From positions 17,798,501-17,862,500 of the forward strand of contig CP139761.1 of assembly GCA_034370585.1 (NCBI GenBank): a stretch of 64,000 bases of DNA, given 5' to 3'. The DNA is from Fragaria x ananassa (Eukaryota; Streptophyta; Magnoliopsida; Rosales; Rosaceae). Positions 10,087 to 20,503 of this stretch are shown here, piece by piece; positions within the stretch are counted from its first letter, which is position 1; every line of letters starts with the position of its first letter. Position numbers and translations under genes: made by a program. The notes below the pieces were generated by a model that was not told the origin of the DNA, made no database searches, and worked only from the letters and a program-made list of their open reading frames with translations.

Positions 10087-10803
10087 TAGGTGTTATAGCT
10101 TTAGTCAAGGAAATAGGTGACTTTGAGCTTGCAAATATGTATTGTAGGTCATTTTAGAGTAATAACGTATTGGTGTTATAGCTTATATATCTACTTATGA
10201 CAAATAACTCTTTGTAAATATTGTTGGTTTTGGCAATGAGAATGAATTTAGATTTCTAAATTAGTTTGTGCAAATGCTTTGGTGACCTCCAAATCAAAAT
10301 CAGACAACAAATATTCCATAAACTTTGACGTCTTACATCTTTCAAACAACTTTTATATGTCGTCTTAAATTAAAAGAAGACAATAGGGTATGTCGTCTGA
10401 GTTTTGAGGTTTTAAACTATTGTAACGACAAAAAAACATAGTAGTACTAGAATACAGACAACATATAAATTAAGAGGATAGATAAAAAAGTCATTCCGAC
10501 GTCATATAAGTGACGTTAGAATAAATTGGAGACGACAGACGAATGCAATTATTTGCTGATTAATTCTTCTTTCAATCATAGGGAACTATCGTTGTAACGA
10601 TTTCTAACGACAGATTCATTTTTTGTGTTACGAACTTGAGTTCATAAAGACGACATACAATATGTCGTATAACCTTCCTCAGACGACATATTATGTCTGT
10701 CAACTGAATCGTTATTAGATGACAGCTCGATAGACGACACGCAAAAAAGTAATCAGACGACGAGCATTGTCGGTCGTCTGAAGGCAAAATTGGCGTAGTG
10801 ATT

Positions 10804-10936
10804 GCTTGTATTGATTGTATTGATAGCATTGATAGCTTGCCTAGAATAGCCTAGCTGTTGTTTGTATATAACAGCAATGATCTTGTACAATTGCACTTCA
10901 ATTTTTCTCAATACAATCAGATTACCAATTTCTTTA
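10804..10936 (+). repeat. Copia-1 3' LTR, right part
   Basis: Resumes after the CACTA with GCTTGTATTGATTGTATTGATAGC and continues to CAATACAATCAGATTACC and TTTCTTTA, matching the 5' LTR at 2096-2182. It contains about 50 bp around a CAGCAATGATCTTGTACAAT block that the 5' LTR lacks. LINE sequence begins immediately after it. Confidence 0.8.
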
Positions 10937-12330
10937 CGCTCCAAACGGTTAGTCCAGTTAGTGGTGATCCAAATTTGAAAGTCAGCCAACTACTAAATCA
11001 GTACGGTATGTGGAACGTCCCCTTAGTACAATCGTTGTTTCTTCCTCATGAAGCTGCAACCATTTTATTTATTCTTTTGGCTGGTCTTAGACATTCGGAT
11101 ACCATTGTTTGACATTATGGGCCGGAAGGATGGAAAATACACTGTAAAATCAGGAGCATGGCTTGCAATGGAATTGAAGAATAAAGAAGCTGACAGTCCA
11201 GGTAGTAGTGGTAATGATGGAACAAATGTGACTGTTTGGAACAGTCTGGAGATTGAATGTTGCTTCAAAGATTAAGATTTTTCTATGGAGCGCTCTTCAT
11301 AAATTCCTAGCCTTGTGCCTCTAGTTTGAAACGATGACATATAGTTAAGGATGAGTCTTGTTTCAGATGTGGAGCCCTAGTAGAAGATACTATTCATTAT
11401 TTGTGGCAGTGTAGGCATGCCAAGAAGACATGGAAGCAGAGTTTCTTAGGTTTTGGGTATAACAGTCGGAAAGAATCAAGTTTCATCAGTTTGTTTGAAC
11501 GAATTGCGAAAGTGGCTGCACACGGAGAACTGGAACTGTTTGGGGTTATTGTGGAAGAATCGGAATGCTTGCCGGTATGGGGAAAGATTGGTGGAAGGGG
11601 AGCAAATTGTTGTTCAAGCGAAGGAATGGTTATCTAATTTTCAGCATGCCCAATTAAGGTTAGACCCTCTTACTTCTCCTAATGTTAATTCTTCTTCTTC
11701 TCATCCAAGAGTTGGTCCCGATAAGGTGAAGTGGTCTCCCACTGCTAACTTTCTTAAACTAAATGTGGACACTTCATGTGTTCACAAAATGGGAAAGGTT
11801 GGTCTTGGTGTTGTGGTTTGAAATTAATTTAGAAATCTGAAGGGAGCTTTGATACATAATATTAATGGAGCTCTTTCCGTACATTCCAGTTAACCCTTAG
11901 CTGTTCTCTTTGGCTTATGGTTTTGTCTAATGAATGGTTTTCAGAAGATTGAAGTAGAATTTGATGCAGCTAATGTAATTGAAGCCTTGAGTAACCCAGA
12001 TGCTGATTTGAGTATGGAAGGTCCAGTGTTTGATGAAATTAGAATTTTGAAGAGAGAATTTGAAGAAGTGCGATGGAGGAAGATTCCAAGATGCAGTAAC
12101 CAGGTGGCACATATTCTAGAAGCAGCTAAATTCGATGGCATCAAGTATGGCCTCCTTGGTTCAACAGTATGCAGTTGATGATATGCCTACTTGATGTTAT
12201 TTCTTGTTGATTAAGGGGTGTGGTACTCTTTTTTACTTGCTTGATCGGGCGGGGTTTTTAATAAGGCCACGTCAGCTTTTAGAATGTAATATCCAACAGT
12301 ATCAATAAAGTTTTCTCCTTTCGATAAAAA
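10937..12330 (+). mobile_element. LINE retrotransposon, right segment (zf-RVT and RNase H, 3' end)
   Basis: Continues the ORF cut at 2047. TVSPVSGDPNLKVSQLLN and WNVPLVQSLFLPHEA belong to the C-terminal RT region. KDGKYTVKSGAWLAME follows, then the zinc-finger-like CGALVEDTIHYLWQCRHAKKTW. A plant LINE RNase H domain follows: KLNVDTSCVHKMGKVGLG, KIEVEFDAANVIEAL and NQVAHILEAAKFDG. The 3' UTR ends AATAAAGTTTTCTCC and TTTCGATAAAAA. AAACAAAAATT plus (ATCGA/GT)CAGAG follows at 12327-12347 and resembles 1746-1764, a candidate imperfect target duplication. Stops and frameshifts are present. Confidence 0.82.
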
Positions 12331-12347
12331 CAAAAATTATCGACAGA

Positions 12348-12680
12348 GCCGTTAACACCCTAGCATTTTCTTTTTGAGAAGTCACCCTTATTTGGTCATC
12401 ATTTTGCTAGTTTGAAATCCCAAGCCTAAATCAATCAATGCCATTGGATTGGTTTTTTTTTTTTTTCCTATCTGAACCTCCTACTCTTACCTCTCAATCT
12501 CCATTTCCTTCCCTTAATTGCAATCTATTCTTCTATGAAAACAAGCATTGTACCGAGATCAAATATATAAATTATCAATAAATAAAATCTCTCGATGTAC
12601 GACTCCTTTAGCTTTTCAATTTTCATACCCTTTCAAAATCAAAACAATCGACTACAACAACATTCATAAATCTAAAATTA
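12348..12680. other. Intergenic spacer between LINE and copia-2
   Basis: AT-rich DNA with a short poly-T run near 12450-12466. No ORF, RNA gene or transposon end recognised. Confidence 0.5.
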
Positions 12681-12887
12681 TGTTCTAGGATATTCTACAT
12701 CCTTCTAAATATTCTTTATGTGTGTTTTGTTCTTATGCCAACATGATATATAGTTATACTAGATCTATGTATTCTTTATCATTACCATATTAGTATTGTG
12801 TAATACTCTATATAAAGAGCTCCTATCAATAAATAAGATATTCATCTTTTCACGATTTTCTATTCTCAAATCTCTCATATTAAACTA
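12681..12887 (+). repeat. Copia-2 5' LTR
   Basis: 207 bp, starting TGTTCTAGGATATTCTAC and ending ATTAAACTA, closely matching 33290-33496. It contains a TATA-like stretch (CTCTATATAAAGAGC, 12810-12824), a likely Pol II promoter of the element. TGTTATCAGC directly follows, a variant of the usual methionine-tRNA primer site. Confidence 0.88.
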
Positions 12888-13245
12888 TGTTATCAGCTTT
12901 TAGCTCAATCCTTGAGCTAATAGTCTTTCCAAAACCCTAAAAACAAAAATCATTTTTTTCACAAACCAGAAGTCCTCGGCCTTGCCTCGGCCCTAACGTC
13001 GTCACTACTTCTGACCACCGCTTCCAAACCGTCAGCTCCACCTTCTTTTTTGGTTTTGTCCGATCAAGCTTTAGATCAAGAAATCCGAGTTTTTCAAAGA
13101 AATTTTATGGTATGTTTTAAACCCTAAACTCTTCAAAGTTCAATAAACTCGGGGGAGATAAAGTGATTTCTCCCCTTCTTCTCCTCCATTCTATGCTTGG
13201 ATCGGTGTATTTGCAGGTTTAAATCCCAGATTTCCTCCCCAGGTC

Positions 13246-13374
13246 CAAAGTTGTGTTTGATCAACTTTGATTCTTTCTTTTGAAGGTGTGTTTGATCACC
13301 TTCACATAGTTTTCTGGGTTGCGTTTGATCGACTCCGGACACTTATATTTTAGGGTTGGGTACGATCAACCCTA
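13246..13374 (+). other. Tandem array of four hairpins with constant loop in the copia-2 leader
   Basis: Four 24-nt inverted repeats lie in the untranslated leader between LTR and gag. Each has 8-nt arms and an 8-nt loop. 13246-13269: CAAAGTTG, TGTTTGAT, CAACTTTG. 13281-13304: TGAAGGTG, TGTTTGAT, CACCTTCA. 13314-13337: CTGGGTTG, CGTTTGAT, CGACTCCG, imperfect with G-U pairs. 13351-13374: TAGGGTTG, GGTACGAT, CAACCCTA. Units 1, 2 and 4 have perfect 8-bp stems. The arms differ between units but remain complementary while the loop stays nearly constant, so the structure, not only the sequence, seems to have been kept. The same arrangement occurs in the relative at 55941-56093. The role is unknown; candidates are RNA packaging, dimerisation or translation control. 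Confidence 0.75.
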
Positions 13375-13467
13375 GAGAGACAAACCAAAAATAATAAAAG
13401 CATCATTTTGAGTATCATTCGGGTCTCTATAAGAAAACTAATACGACTTGTTTACTCTTGTATGCAG

Positions 13468-14514
13468 ATGGAAAAAGGCATCGAATTTGATGTCCTCGAT
13501 GCCCATGGTACTGAGTACCATCATTGGGTCTCAAATATTGAGCAGACCTTCATTGATAAGGATCTGACCGAGACCATATTCCCCGATCCAACTCAGGAAC
13601 CGCCTCATAAGAGAACAAAATCTCAGGCGCTTATGTTCCTCTATAAGCATATCGATCTCACACTACGCAGGCAGTATAAATCGAAACATGATCCAAAATA
13701 TCTGTGGGATACACTGGCCGAACATTGTGGCAATATTCATTCAACCATGCTCCCAGAATTACTTGCTCGATGGGATGAAATCCGACTATTAGATTACAAG
13801 AGGATTGATGACTTCAACAGGGATATGCTTTGCCTACAAGCTCAACTGAGCTCATGTGGAGTCAAGAAAAGTGATGCAGACATGGTTAACAAAACTTTCT
13901 CGACCTTCCCTACTGCTGTTAAGATCATAATGAACCAATATCGACTTGCATTCCAAAATAAGAGGATTATAACATTCAGCGGCTTAATGACACAACTCCT
14001 TATGGAAGAAAAGAACAATATGACCAACGATCAGCATAATTTGCTTCTTGTAGGCACCTGAAAAATTTCGAAATCTAATTACAACAACAAACGAAGTAAG
14101 AAAACTCCGAAACGCATGGGTCAACATCGAAATGAACCTTACGCACATGAGAATCAGAACCACCGTGCCTTTGGTTCTCGGGGACAAGGTAATGGCTTTA
14201 GTGGCCATACCAACACTTGGCGTCGAGACGCCGATGCTGCTGGCCCCAAGTGCGGTGCCGCTAAACCTCATAAGCAGCCTGTTCGTTCTTTTTCTGCTTT
14301 TGCTAGACAATGCAACAAATATGGGTCCAAAGACCATTGGTTTAAAAGTCACACTTCTGCAAATGTTGTTGCCGCATATAAGAAATACAAGGAATTGATG
14401 GAAGTCAATTCCACTGAAAATAATGGAGTTGAACATAACGTTACTTTTAAGGTCGCATACCCTAATGAACAATGTTCTAACTTTGATGCCCCTGACTTTG
14501 ATGTCACTGGCTAG
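13468..14514 (+). pseudogene. Copia-2 gag (UBN2-type capsid, degenerate zinc knuckle)
   Basis: The frame from 13468 reads MEKGIEFDVLDAHGTEYHHW, then QALMFLYKHIDLTLRRQY, YLWDTLAEHCGNIHSTMLPE, RIDDFNRDMLCLQAQLSSCG and MTQLLMEEKNN, the gag capsid-like domain of plant copia elements. It ends at a stop at 14059-14061. The remainder continues in another frame (14116-14514) with RMGQHRNEPYAHENQNHRAFG, a basic glycine-rich segment, and a damaged CCHC knuckle (CNKYGSKDHWFKSH, second cysteine lost). The in-frame ATG at 13468 fits the family start better than the upstream one at 13408. Confidence 0.8.
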
Positions 14515-14930
14515 ATTGTTTTCCTTTTTTTCCAAGTCATGATGTAATAAGGCATCATTAGAATGCCATGCTTAGTTTTCTTCTCAATTTTTTTTGAGAC
14601 CCCGATGTACTCTTTTCAGCGCATTAATAAACCTTCTTTTTGGTTATTCTTCTCTCTACATGGTTCGAATGATTTACAATAAGATGTACATTTACATCTC
14701 CTATAGAAAAACATGGCATCAACGCCTTCTTTGGTCTCTCCCTTAGAGGAGGTGACATACGACATTGTGACCCTCAAGGAGGGTTACTAACATGTTTTCT
14801 GGTTCAAGTCTTTTAACCTATAGCGGATTTCCTTCATCAATTGTTCAACTAGGCTCAACCGAGTTAGTATGATGTATTAGAATTATCCGAAATTAAGAAG
14901 ATAGTAGTATCAAGTGTGCCTCGCACTACC
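14515..14930 (+). other. Copia-2 gag-pol spacer up to the gypsy insertion
   Basis: No ORF. It aligns by eye with the inverted relative at 54870-55120, sharing the motifs CTATAGCGGATTT, CATCAATTGTTCAACTAGGCTC and AAGTGTGCCT. It is therefore part of the family's backbone rather than a later insertion. Its last five bases, CTACC, are the target duplication of the gypsy element. Confidence 0.6.
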
Positions 14931-15886
14931 TGTTTTGGCCACGATCCTCAGCGCGCGGAGCAGAGATAGATAGCGAACAAAAAATAAGGGAGATGTTGCA
15001 GGCGTGCCACCTCGCGGATGAGGAAAGGGTCTGAATGTGCGCTTGACTTCTTGATCAGGCGAGGGGGTTTCCAGGTGCCACCACTGATAAGGATTTACAA
15101 GCACAAGCGAGTCAATACTCACGGTAGGACGCGAGCAGAGAAATATAAGGAAAACAAAGATGATCAATGGCGAGTCCAAGAAGGGCTCTGGGAAAACCTA
15201 GGCTGCGGCGCGCTAGGGTTAGGGTTTTCGAAAGGCTCGAAAAAGGGTTTCAACTGGGTTGAAAGGTTCTGTTTGTATTTGTTGAGAGATTTGATTGTCA
15301 TCCTTGTCTGTAAACCTTTAAACCTTTATATAGTAGCGAAAGATAATCTTTGAAACCCTAATCCTACGAGGACAAGGTTTAACCCATGCAGACTAATCAA
15401 CATATGACACATGTCCAATTTCGCACATGCTGCATGGGCTACTGATTTCATCTCGCGGGCCTTACTAGCTCGCTGGCTTTAGAAAGGCTTTTTATATTAA
15501 AATGGGACACAAAGATTGGCTCGAAGCATGTCAAAGACTGGTGAAAGTCCTAGACCATCAACATGGTATGCGTGGATTCCGCCTGTGGCTTCCTCGTGAA
15601 GTCTTGCCCGTGAGCCAATTCGCCTGCTTTCCTTGATGTACTCCGCCTCGCCTACACGCGAAGTCCCTAAATGCACGAGATTTGTTGTCTGCAAGAAGTA
15701 ATAATTGCGTGCGGGCCTTACATTCCAGCTCGCATGGCCTTACTGGCGAGCTAACACTAGTAAACTTGAACAAATTGGGCTCGCCGGGTATGACATGGAC
15801 CACGAAAGTAATTAACATTTACTCGGACATTTTACCGTCCAGATAAAATATTATTACTTAGACAAAAATGTCATTTAACTCAAACA
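14931..15886 (-). repeat. TAT gypsy LTR (3' LTR of the minus-strand element)
   Basis: 956 bp, paired with 25049-25988. Substitutions and small indels are scattered through the pair; for instance an extra stretch around CGCGGGCCTTACTAGCTCGC near 15460 is absent from the other copy. Confidence 0.9.
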
Positions 15887-16597
15887 TTGCCCCCTAAGCC
15901 TTGAGCTTTGGATTGTCTAAGCGAAAATGCCTTATTGAACATGTCGCGAAAAATGCAAAAGTTGAAGGATGCTAACGTTTTGGCGCCATCACAACCTTCA
16001 TCTCGCTAAGGGGGACCAAAGTTTTGAAATGTTGTCCCCAACCGACTAGTGAGATAACTTGGTTTTATCCAAGGGGTTCCCTGCTCACTGTGTAGCGAGC
16101 AGGTATGTATCTTGATGTCAGGTTGGCGAGGCGAACTACATCGCCTTGCTAGTGAACAAGAGAATGATGAAGCGAACCAACGAGGGAAATAGACTTCGTT
16201 CTCTTATTCTACTTCCGCATTCGCCTGCTCGAAAAGAGGGATAAAAATGTAATGTTTTATTTTAGGGCTTCTGGTATAGGCCCCAATCTTGTACTCGTCT
16301 TTGGTTATACTTTGCACGTTTATAATGAAATGGAAGAGAGAAATAAAGAAAAATTAGCACAACTAAACTGCATGTAAAATTTAATGTTTTTTTTTTGTTT
16401 TGTTTTTTAGGGCCTATGGGATAGGCCACAATCATGTACTAGTCTGTTGGTAGACCGTAAACGTTTACAAAGAAATGAACTAATTACTCTTCTCTCTCGT
16501 GATGCCCCCTAGTGGGAGGCGAATGAGTACTATCACGAAGGCGCGGAGCACTATCAACAATGGGTGCGGGGTCAAAAGGCGGAGGATCTGCACGCTC

Positions 16598-17640
16598 TCA
16601 AACACCGGCGATGTGGCGCTTTAAGAAACAACCATTAATAGGATTGGAATGGAGTGTACCATCAAGGTCGCGCAAGTGGTATGCCCCCTTAGTCAATATG
16701 CGATGAATAATAAAGGGTTCTTCCCACCGCACGAACCACATACCGTGACCTTTGGTCTTCTCGTCCAATGGTAACACGGCTCGCCACACTACTTGACCCT
16801 AAACAAAGCTCTGTCAGCGGGTAACTCTGTCATAGGACCGCGCAATGCACTGTTTCTCAAGGATGAGATTGTTGAAGGCAGTGATGTGGTGTTCATTGAG
16901 GTCTTCGAGATCTTGCCACATTGCTTGGACGTAGTCATCACCGAGCAATTGGTGTTGTTCCTGGAGTGAGGCGACGTGAACCATGAGAGGGAGGACGACA
17001 TCATGACCAAACATGAGAGCATAAGGGGTGGTGGCCGTCTGACCGCGCTTGGAAGTGCGGTAGGCCCACAAAGTATGGTAAAGCTCTAAATGTCAAACAC
17101 GGGGGTTCAATTCTAGCATCTTGCGCAAGATACCGAGGATAACTTTATTGCTCGCCTCCGCCTGACCATTAGATTGTGCATAATAGGGGGTTGAATGCAA
17201 AAGCTTGACACCATAGCCGATAAGAAATGTGACCACAGAATCAGCCATGAAAGCTGTCCCCGGTCCGTCACGATGCACTCCTGAATACCAAAGTGGGAAA
17301 TAATGTTGCAGAAGATAAAGTTACGAACCGAGGTGGCGGAGGCGACCTTGAGTGCCTCGGCTTCAATCCACTTGGTAAAGAAATCGGTGGCCACGATGAG
17401 GAATTTATGCTGCTCCGAGGAATGGGGATGAATGATGCCGATGAAGTCTATTGCCCATCCTCGACCCGGCCATGGCTTAATGATCGGCTGCAATGGAATA
17501 TTAGGAATATGTTGCACATGTCCGTGAGCTTGGCAATCTTGACAACCTTTGGCGAAATCAATACAGTCCTTGAGAATGGTAGGTCAGTAGTAGCCATGGC
17601 GACGGATTAGCTAACACATCGTGTAGATGTGAACCACAAA
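16598..17640 (-). pseudogene. TAT gypsy integrase (broken)
   Basis: Minus-strand frames give GYYWPTILKDCIDFAKGC and QDCQAHGHVQHIPN (zinc-binding domain), GRGWAIDFIGIIHPHSSEQH, FLIVATDFFTKWIEAEALK, GIQECIVTDRG and YYAQSNGQAEASNKVILG, the DDE core with its two aspartates and final glutamate. The C-terminal part follows: MWAYRTSKRGQTATTPYALM, FGHDVVLPL, GAYHLRDLDG. Frameshifts at about 17280, 17090 and 16800 break the chain. In pol order it follows the RNase H domains. Confidence 0.85.
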
Positions 17641-17770
17641 CTACAGAATGAACTTCACGCATACGCTACTTAGCCTCATTACCATATACGCAGTGAAAAT
17701 CGTTACCGTCCTCGTCACGCTGGCGAAGCTCGCCGTTATGAATCACAAAATTGAGGGCGAGAAACCGCAT

Positions 17771-19726
17771 TTACCGAGAATGAGTAGCATGAGGGTTCTT
17801 GAGGTAGGCGATAAATGGCAGCCGCCAATCCTCATCGATAGGGTCTAAAGTAGTGACATCAAGAGGATCAATTTGATACTGATCCCTTGCAATAAAAGAA
17901 GGAAGAGTGCATCGCTCTACCTTGAGTAGTCGTTCACGTACCTCATCGCGCAAGCTAAGACCGGAAGCAATCTGCCCAAACTCATTTGCCGCGAAGTTGA
18001 ATTCGCGTGGAATATGCTCAATGTGGACGTCATCAAAGTGGTCTAAGACGTCAAAAGCTTTTCGCAAGTAAGGTTCAATGGACGAGCTCAAGCACCTAAA
18101 CTTCGCCACAAGCTGGTTGACAACCAATAAGGAATCACCAAAGACTTGGACCTCGTGGACTCCTAAGTCCAACAAGATTTCTAGTCCAATGATGAGCGCC
18201 TGATATTCCGCCTGGTTATTTGTACATTTGAAATCCAGCTGGAAGGAATAGGAGAAACGGTCTCCTGCAGGGTTTTCAATGGCAATTTCGGCACCTGCAG
18301 CGAGCTCAGTATGCAATCCATCAAAGTAAAGAGTCCACGGAGTGAGGGAAGCAGTGGCGAACTCTAACTTGCGGAACTCTGTGAGCTCAGTTGGTGGGTG
18401 ATGAGCGAGGAAGTCCACTATGGCCTGTCCTTTAACTGCCCTTTGTGACACATATTGCAAGGAGAATTCTGACAAAGCCAATATCCATTTACCTATGCGG
18501 CCCCAAAGGATAGGGCGGGAAAGCATATATTTGACTAGGTCGGATTGAGCGTTCACTAATGTGGTAAATGCCAACATGTAGTGGCGGAGCTTATAACCTG
18601 CAAAGAATAGGGTGAGACACAACTTCTCCATTGGAGAGTAACGCGTCTCACAATCTATTAGTACCCTGCTAAGGTAATAAACAACATGCTCCACCTCGTT
18701 CTCATCATCTTGTGCCAAGAGTCCGCCAATGGACAAGTCAGCAGCAGCGATGTAGAGTTTAAGAAGAACGTCGGGGCGAGGTGGAACCGAGACAGGCGGG
18801 TTCGTGAGGCAGTCCTTGATATGATCAAAAGCCTCTTGATGTTGTGGCTCCCAGACGAACTCAGTTGCCCCTTGAAGCTTTAAGAGAGGTGAAAAAGGCT
18901 GAATTTCCCCTGCCGCGTTTGAAATGAAACAGCGGAGGAAGTTGATCCGCCCAATCAGCTGCTGAAGCTCATTTTTAGTTGTAGGAGACGAGGCATTTAT
19001 TACCGCCTGCGCCTTGTGTTTAGGGATCTCAATACCCCTCTGATGGACTAGGAACCCTAGGAAGTCGTCTGCCTCTGCAAAGAATACACACTTGGCAGGA
19101 TTCATCCTCAGGTTATGTTTTCGCATTCGCATGAAAATCTGCCGTAGGTCTTCAACGTGTGTGGCCCGAGTCTTGGTTTTAACCACCACATCGTCTATGT
19201 AAACTTCAATCAGCTTGCCCAGGATGTCATGGAAAATGAGGTTCATGGTGCGCTGATATGTTGCCCCTGCGTTCTTGAGTCCGAAATGCATGACAACATA
19301 TTCGAACGCACCTGCAAACCCCGGGCAGCGAAAGACGGTCTTATGGCGATGTTCTTCAGCAACAGGGATTTGATGATATCCAGCGGTTCCATCCATAAAG
19401 AATAGAACTTCATGCCCTGCAGCCACATCAATGAGGAGGTCGGCCACATGCATGGGGTATATATCCTTAGGCGTTGCGTTGTTGAGGTCTCGGTAGTCAA
19501 TACATATGCGTATTTTACCGTTCTTCTTACGCACAAGAACGACATTGGAGAGCCATTCATTGTACTTGGCCATACGAATGATATCTGAGCAGTGCATGTT
19601 CTCAATTTCTTCCTTGACCGCGATTTGGGTCTCAATTCGCATGAACCTTTCATCCTGGCGGACTGGACGTCTGTCAAGATGAGTAGGCAACCAGTGACAA
19701 ACTAAATTGAGAGACAAACCAGGCAT
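17771..19726 (-). CDS. TAT gypsy reverse transcriptase, RNase H and second RNase H (651-residue intact frame)
   Basis: One uninterrupted frame in an otherwise decayed element. RT, residues about 1-235: KICIDYRDLN-type palm entry (IRICIDYRDLNNATPKD), LFFMDGTAGYHQI with the first catalytic aspartate near 112, FGLKNAGATYQRTMN, and YIDDVVVK at 176-183. RNase H at about 300-420: LLKLYIAAADLSIGGLLAQ, VYYLSRVL, YSPMEKLCL. A second RNase H runs from about residue 475: WTLYFDGLHTELAAGAEIA, CTNNQAEYQALIIGLEILL, VFGDSLLVVNQL and HIPREFNFAANEFG. The palm and first RNase H contain substitutions relative to usual forms (AAADLS where a catalytic D-A is common), so activity is doubtful. The protein is reported as a transposon product, not a host gene. 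Confidence 0.85.
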   Translation of the reverse strand: MPGLSLNLVCHWLPTHLDRRPVRQDERFMRIETQIAVKEEIENMHCSDIIRMAKYNEWLSNVVLVRKKNGKIRICIDYRDLNNATPKDIYPMHVADLLIDVAAGHEVLFFMDGTAGYHQIPVAEEHRHKTVFRCPGFAGAFEYVVMHFGLKNAGATYQRTMNLIFHDILGKLIEVYIDDVVVKTKTRATHVEDLRQIFMRMRKHNLRMNPAKCVFFAEADDFLGFLVHQRGIEIPKHKAQAVINASSPTTKNELQQLIGRINFLRCFISNAAGEIQPFSPLLKLQGATEFVWEPQHQEAFDHIKDCLTNPPVSVPPRPDVLLKLYIAAADLSIGGLLAQDDENEVEHVVYYLSRVLIDCETRYSPMEKLCLTLFFAGYKLRHYMLAFTTLVNAQSDLVKYMLSRPILWGRIGKWILALSEFSLQYVSQRAVKGQAIVDFLAHHPPTELTEFRKLEFATASLTPWTLYFDGLHTELAAGAEIAIENPAGDRFSYSFQLDFKCTNNQAEYQALIIGLEILLDLGVHEVQVFGDSLLVVNQLVAKFRCLSSSIEPYLRKAFDVLDHFDDVHIEHIPREFNFAANEFGQIASGLSLRDEVRERLLKVERCTLPSFIARDQYQIDPLDVTTLDPIDEDWRLPFIAYLKNPHATHSR

Positions 19727-20503
19727 GTTTTCATACTTCTCGGTGAGCAGTCCTTATACTCGTGTAGGAGAGTTAAAAGAGCTTCTCGTTCGTCCACCAT
19801 CAACTTGGCGCTGATGTAGATGAGCAAGGGCTTCTCTACAGTCCCTACGTCAACTTGTGAGATGGGGTTGCGGACTTGAGGTGATGTATCGTCCAAAGCG
19901 GCGGGAGCTAACTAAATAACTTCCTCCTTGGTATCGTTGTAATCCAATATTTCGTCCACATACTCCATAGTCGCGACCTTGTCATAGGCTTCGCTTTCCG
20001 CCCAGGATGAGAGGAGTCTCTCACACAAGGACTCACCTGCCTCGCGCACTTCTTCTGAGGAAGCTCTAATCATCAGAGGGTTGAAGGGGATCCGTGATGG
20101 TGTGAGGATGTTGTAATTCATCCCTCGCTTAGATGAGCCCCCATCGCGTTAAGTTAGAGGCCGTGACCCCATATGGGTGGCCTTTAGAGTCGATGCCTTG
20201 GACATCCAGCGGGCCCAAATCAGTATTGTAATAATGGCCATTATTGAAGTTGGCAGAGATGGAGAAAGGACGCGGGTCCGCCTTAACGAGGACCGCTTCA
20301 CATGTCTCAGTGTCCCAGATTATGAGTTCTTGGTGCATAGAGGAGGGCACGCAGAAACTCCTATGGATCCAATCGTGGCCTAGGATCATGTTGTATGAGG
20401 AAGCGCATTCGGCCGCGAAGAAGGTATAAACCCTTGATGTCGGTCCAACCTTGACCCTTAGGAATAACAAGCCCAGAGTTCTGGAGACCTGTCCAGTGAA
20501 ATT

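Larger units (their letters stand above)
6713..10800. mobile_element. Non-autonomous CACTA (En/Spm) transposon carrying host gene fragments (Pack-CACTA)
   Basis: The left end reads CACTACGTCAATTTTGC and the reverse complement of the right end reads CACTACGCCAATTTTGC, a 17-bp inverted repeat with one mismatch. It is flanked by the 3-bp duplication ATT (6710-6712, 10801-10803), as made by CACTA transposases. Both subterminal regions (about 6730-6960 and 10280-10790) are packed with short motifs in both orientations built on TCGTCTGA and GACGACA, as expected for transposase-binding repeats. No transposase frame was found. The interior instead holds ureG exons (8118-9338) and an unrelated exon (9938-10086). 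Two more pieces look like exons: an ATG-led segment at about 7155-7198 ending before GTAAAT, and 7783-7852, flanked by AG and GT. Their origins are not recognised. Confidence 0.92.
2048..10936 (+). mobile_element. Copia-1: decayed Ty1/copia LTR retrotransposon, split by a MULE and a CACTA element
   Basis: LTRs of roughly 135-200 bp flank a copia pol region in the order protease, integrase, reverse transcriptase, RNase H. An initiator-methionine-tRNA-type primer site follows the 5' LTR and a purine tract (GAGGGGGAG) precedes the 3' LTR. Without the 1415-bp MULE and the 4088-bp CACTA the element is about 3.4 kb, short for copia, and no gag is recognisable between the primer site and the protease. 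The sequences flanking the LTRs (CATTC left, CGCTC right) would be a five-base duplication only with two transitions, so the target duplication is not secure. Many stops and frameshifts indicate a very old copy. Confidence 0.8.
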
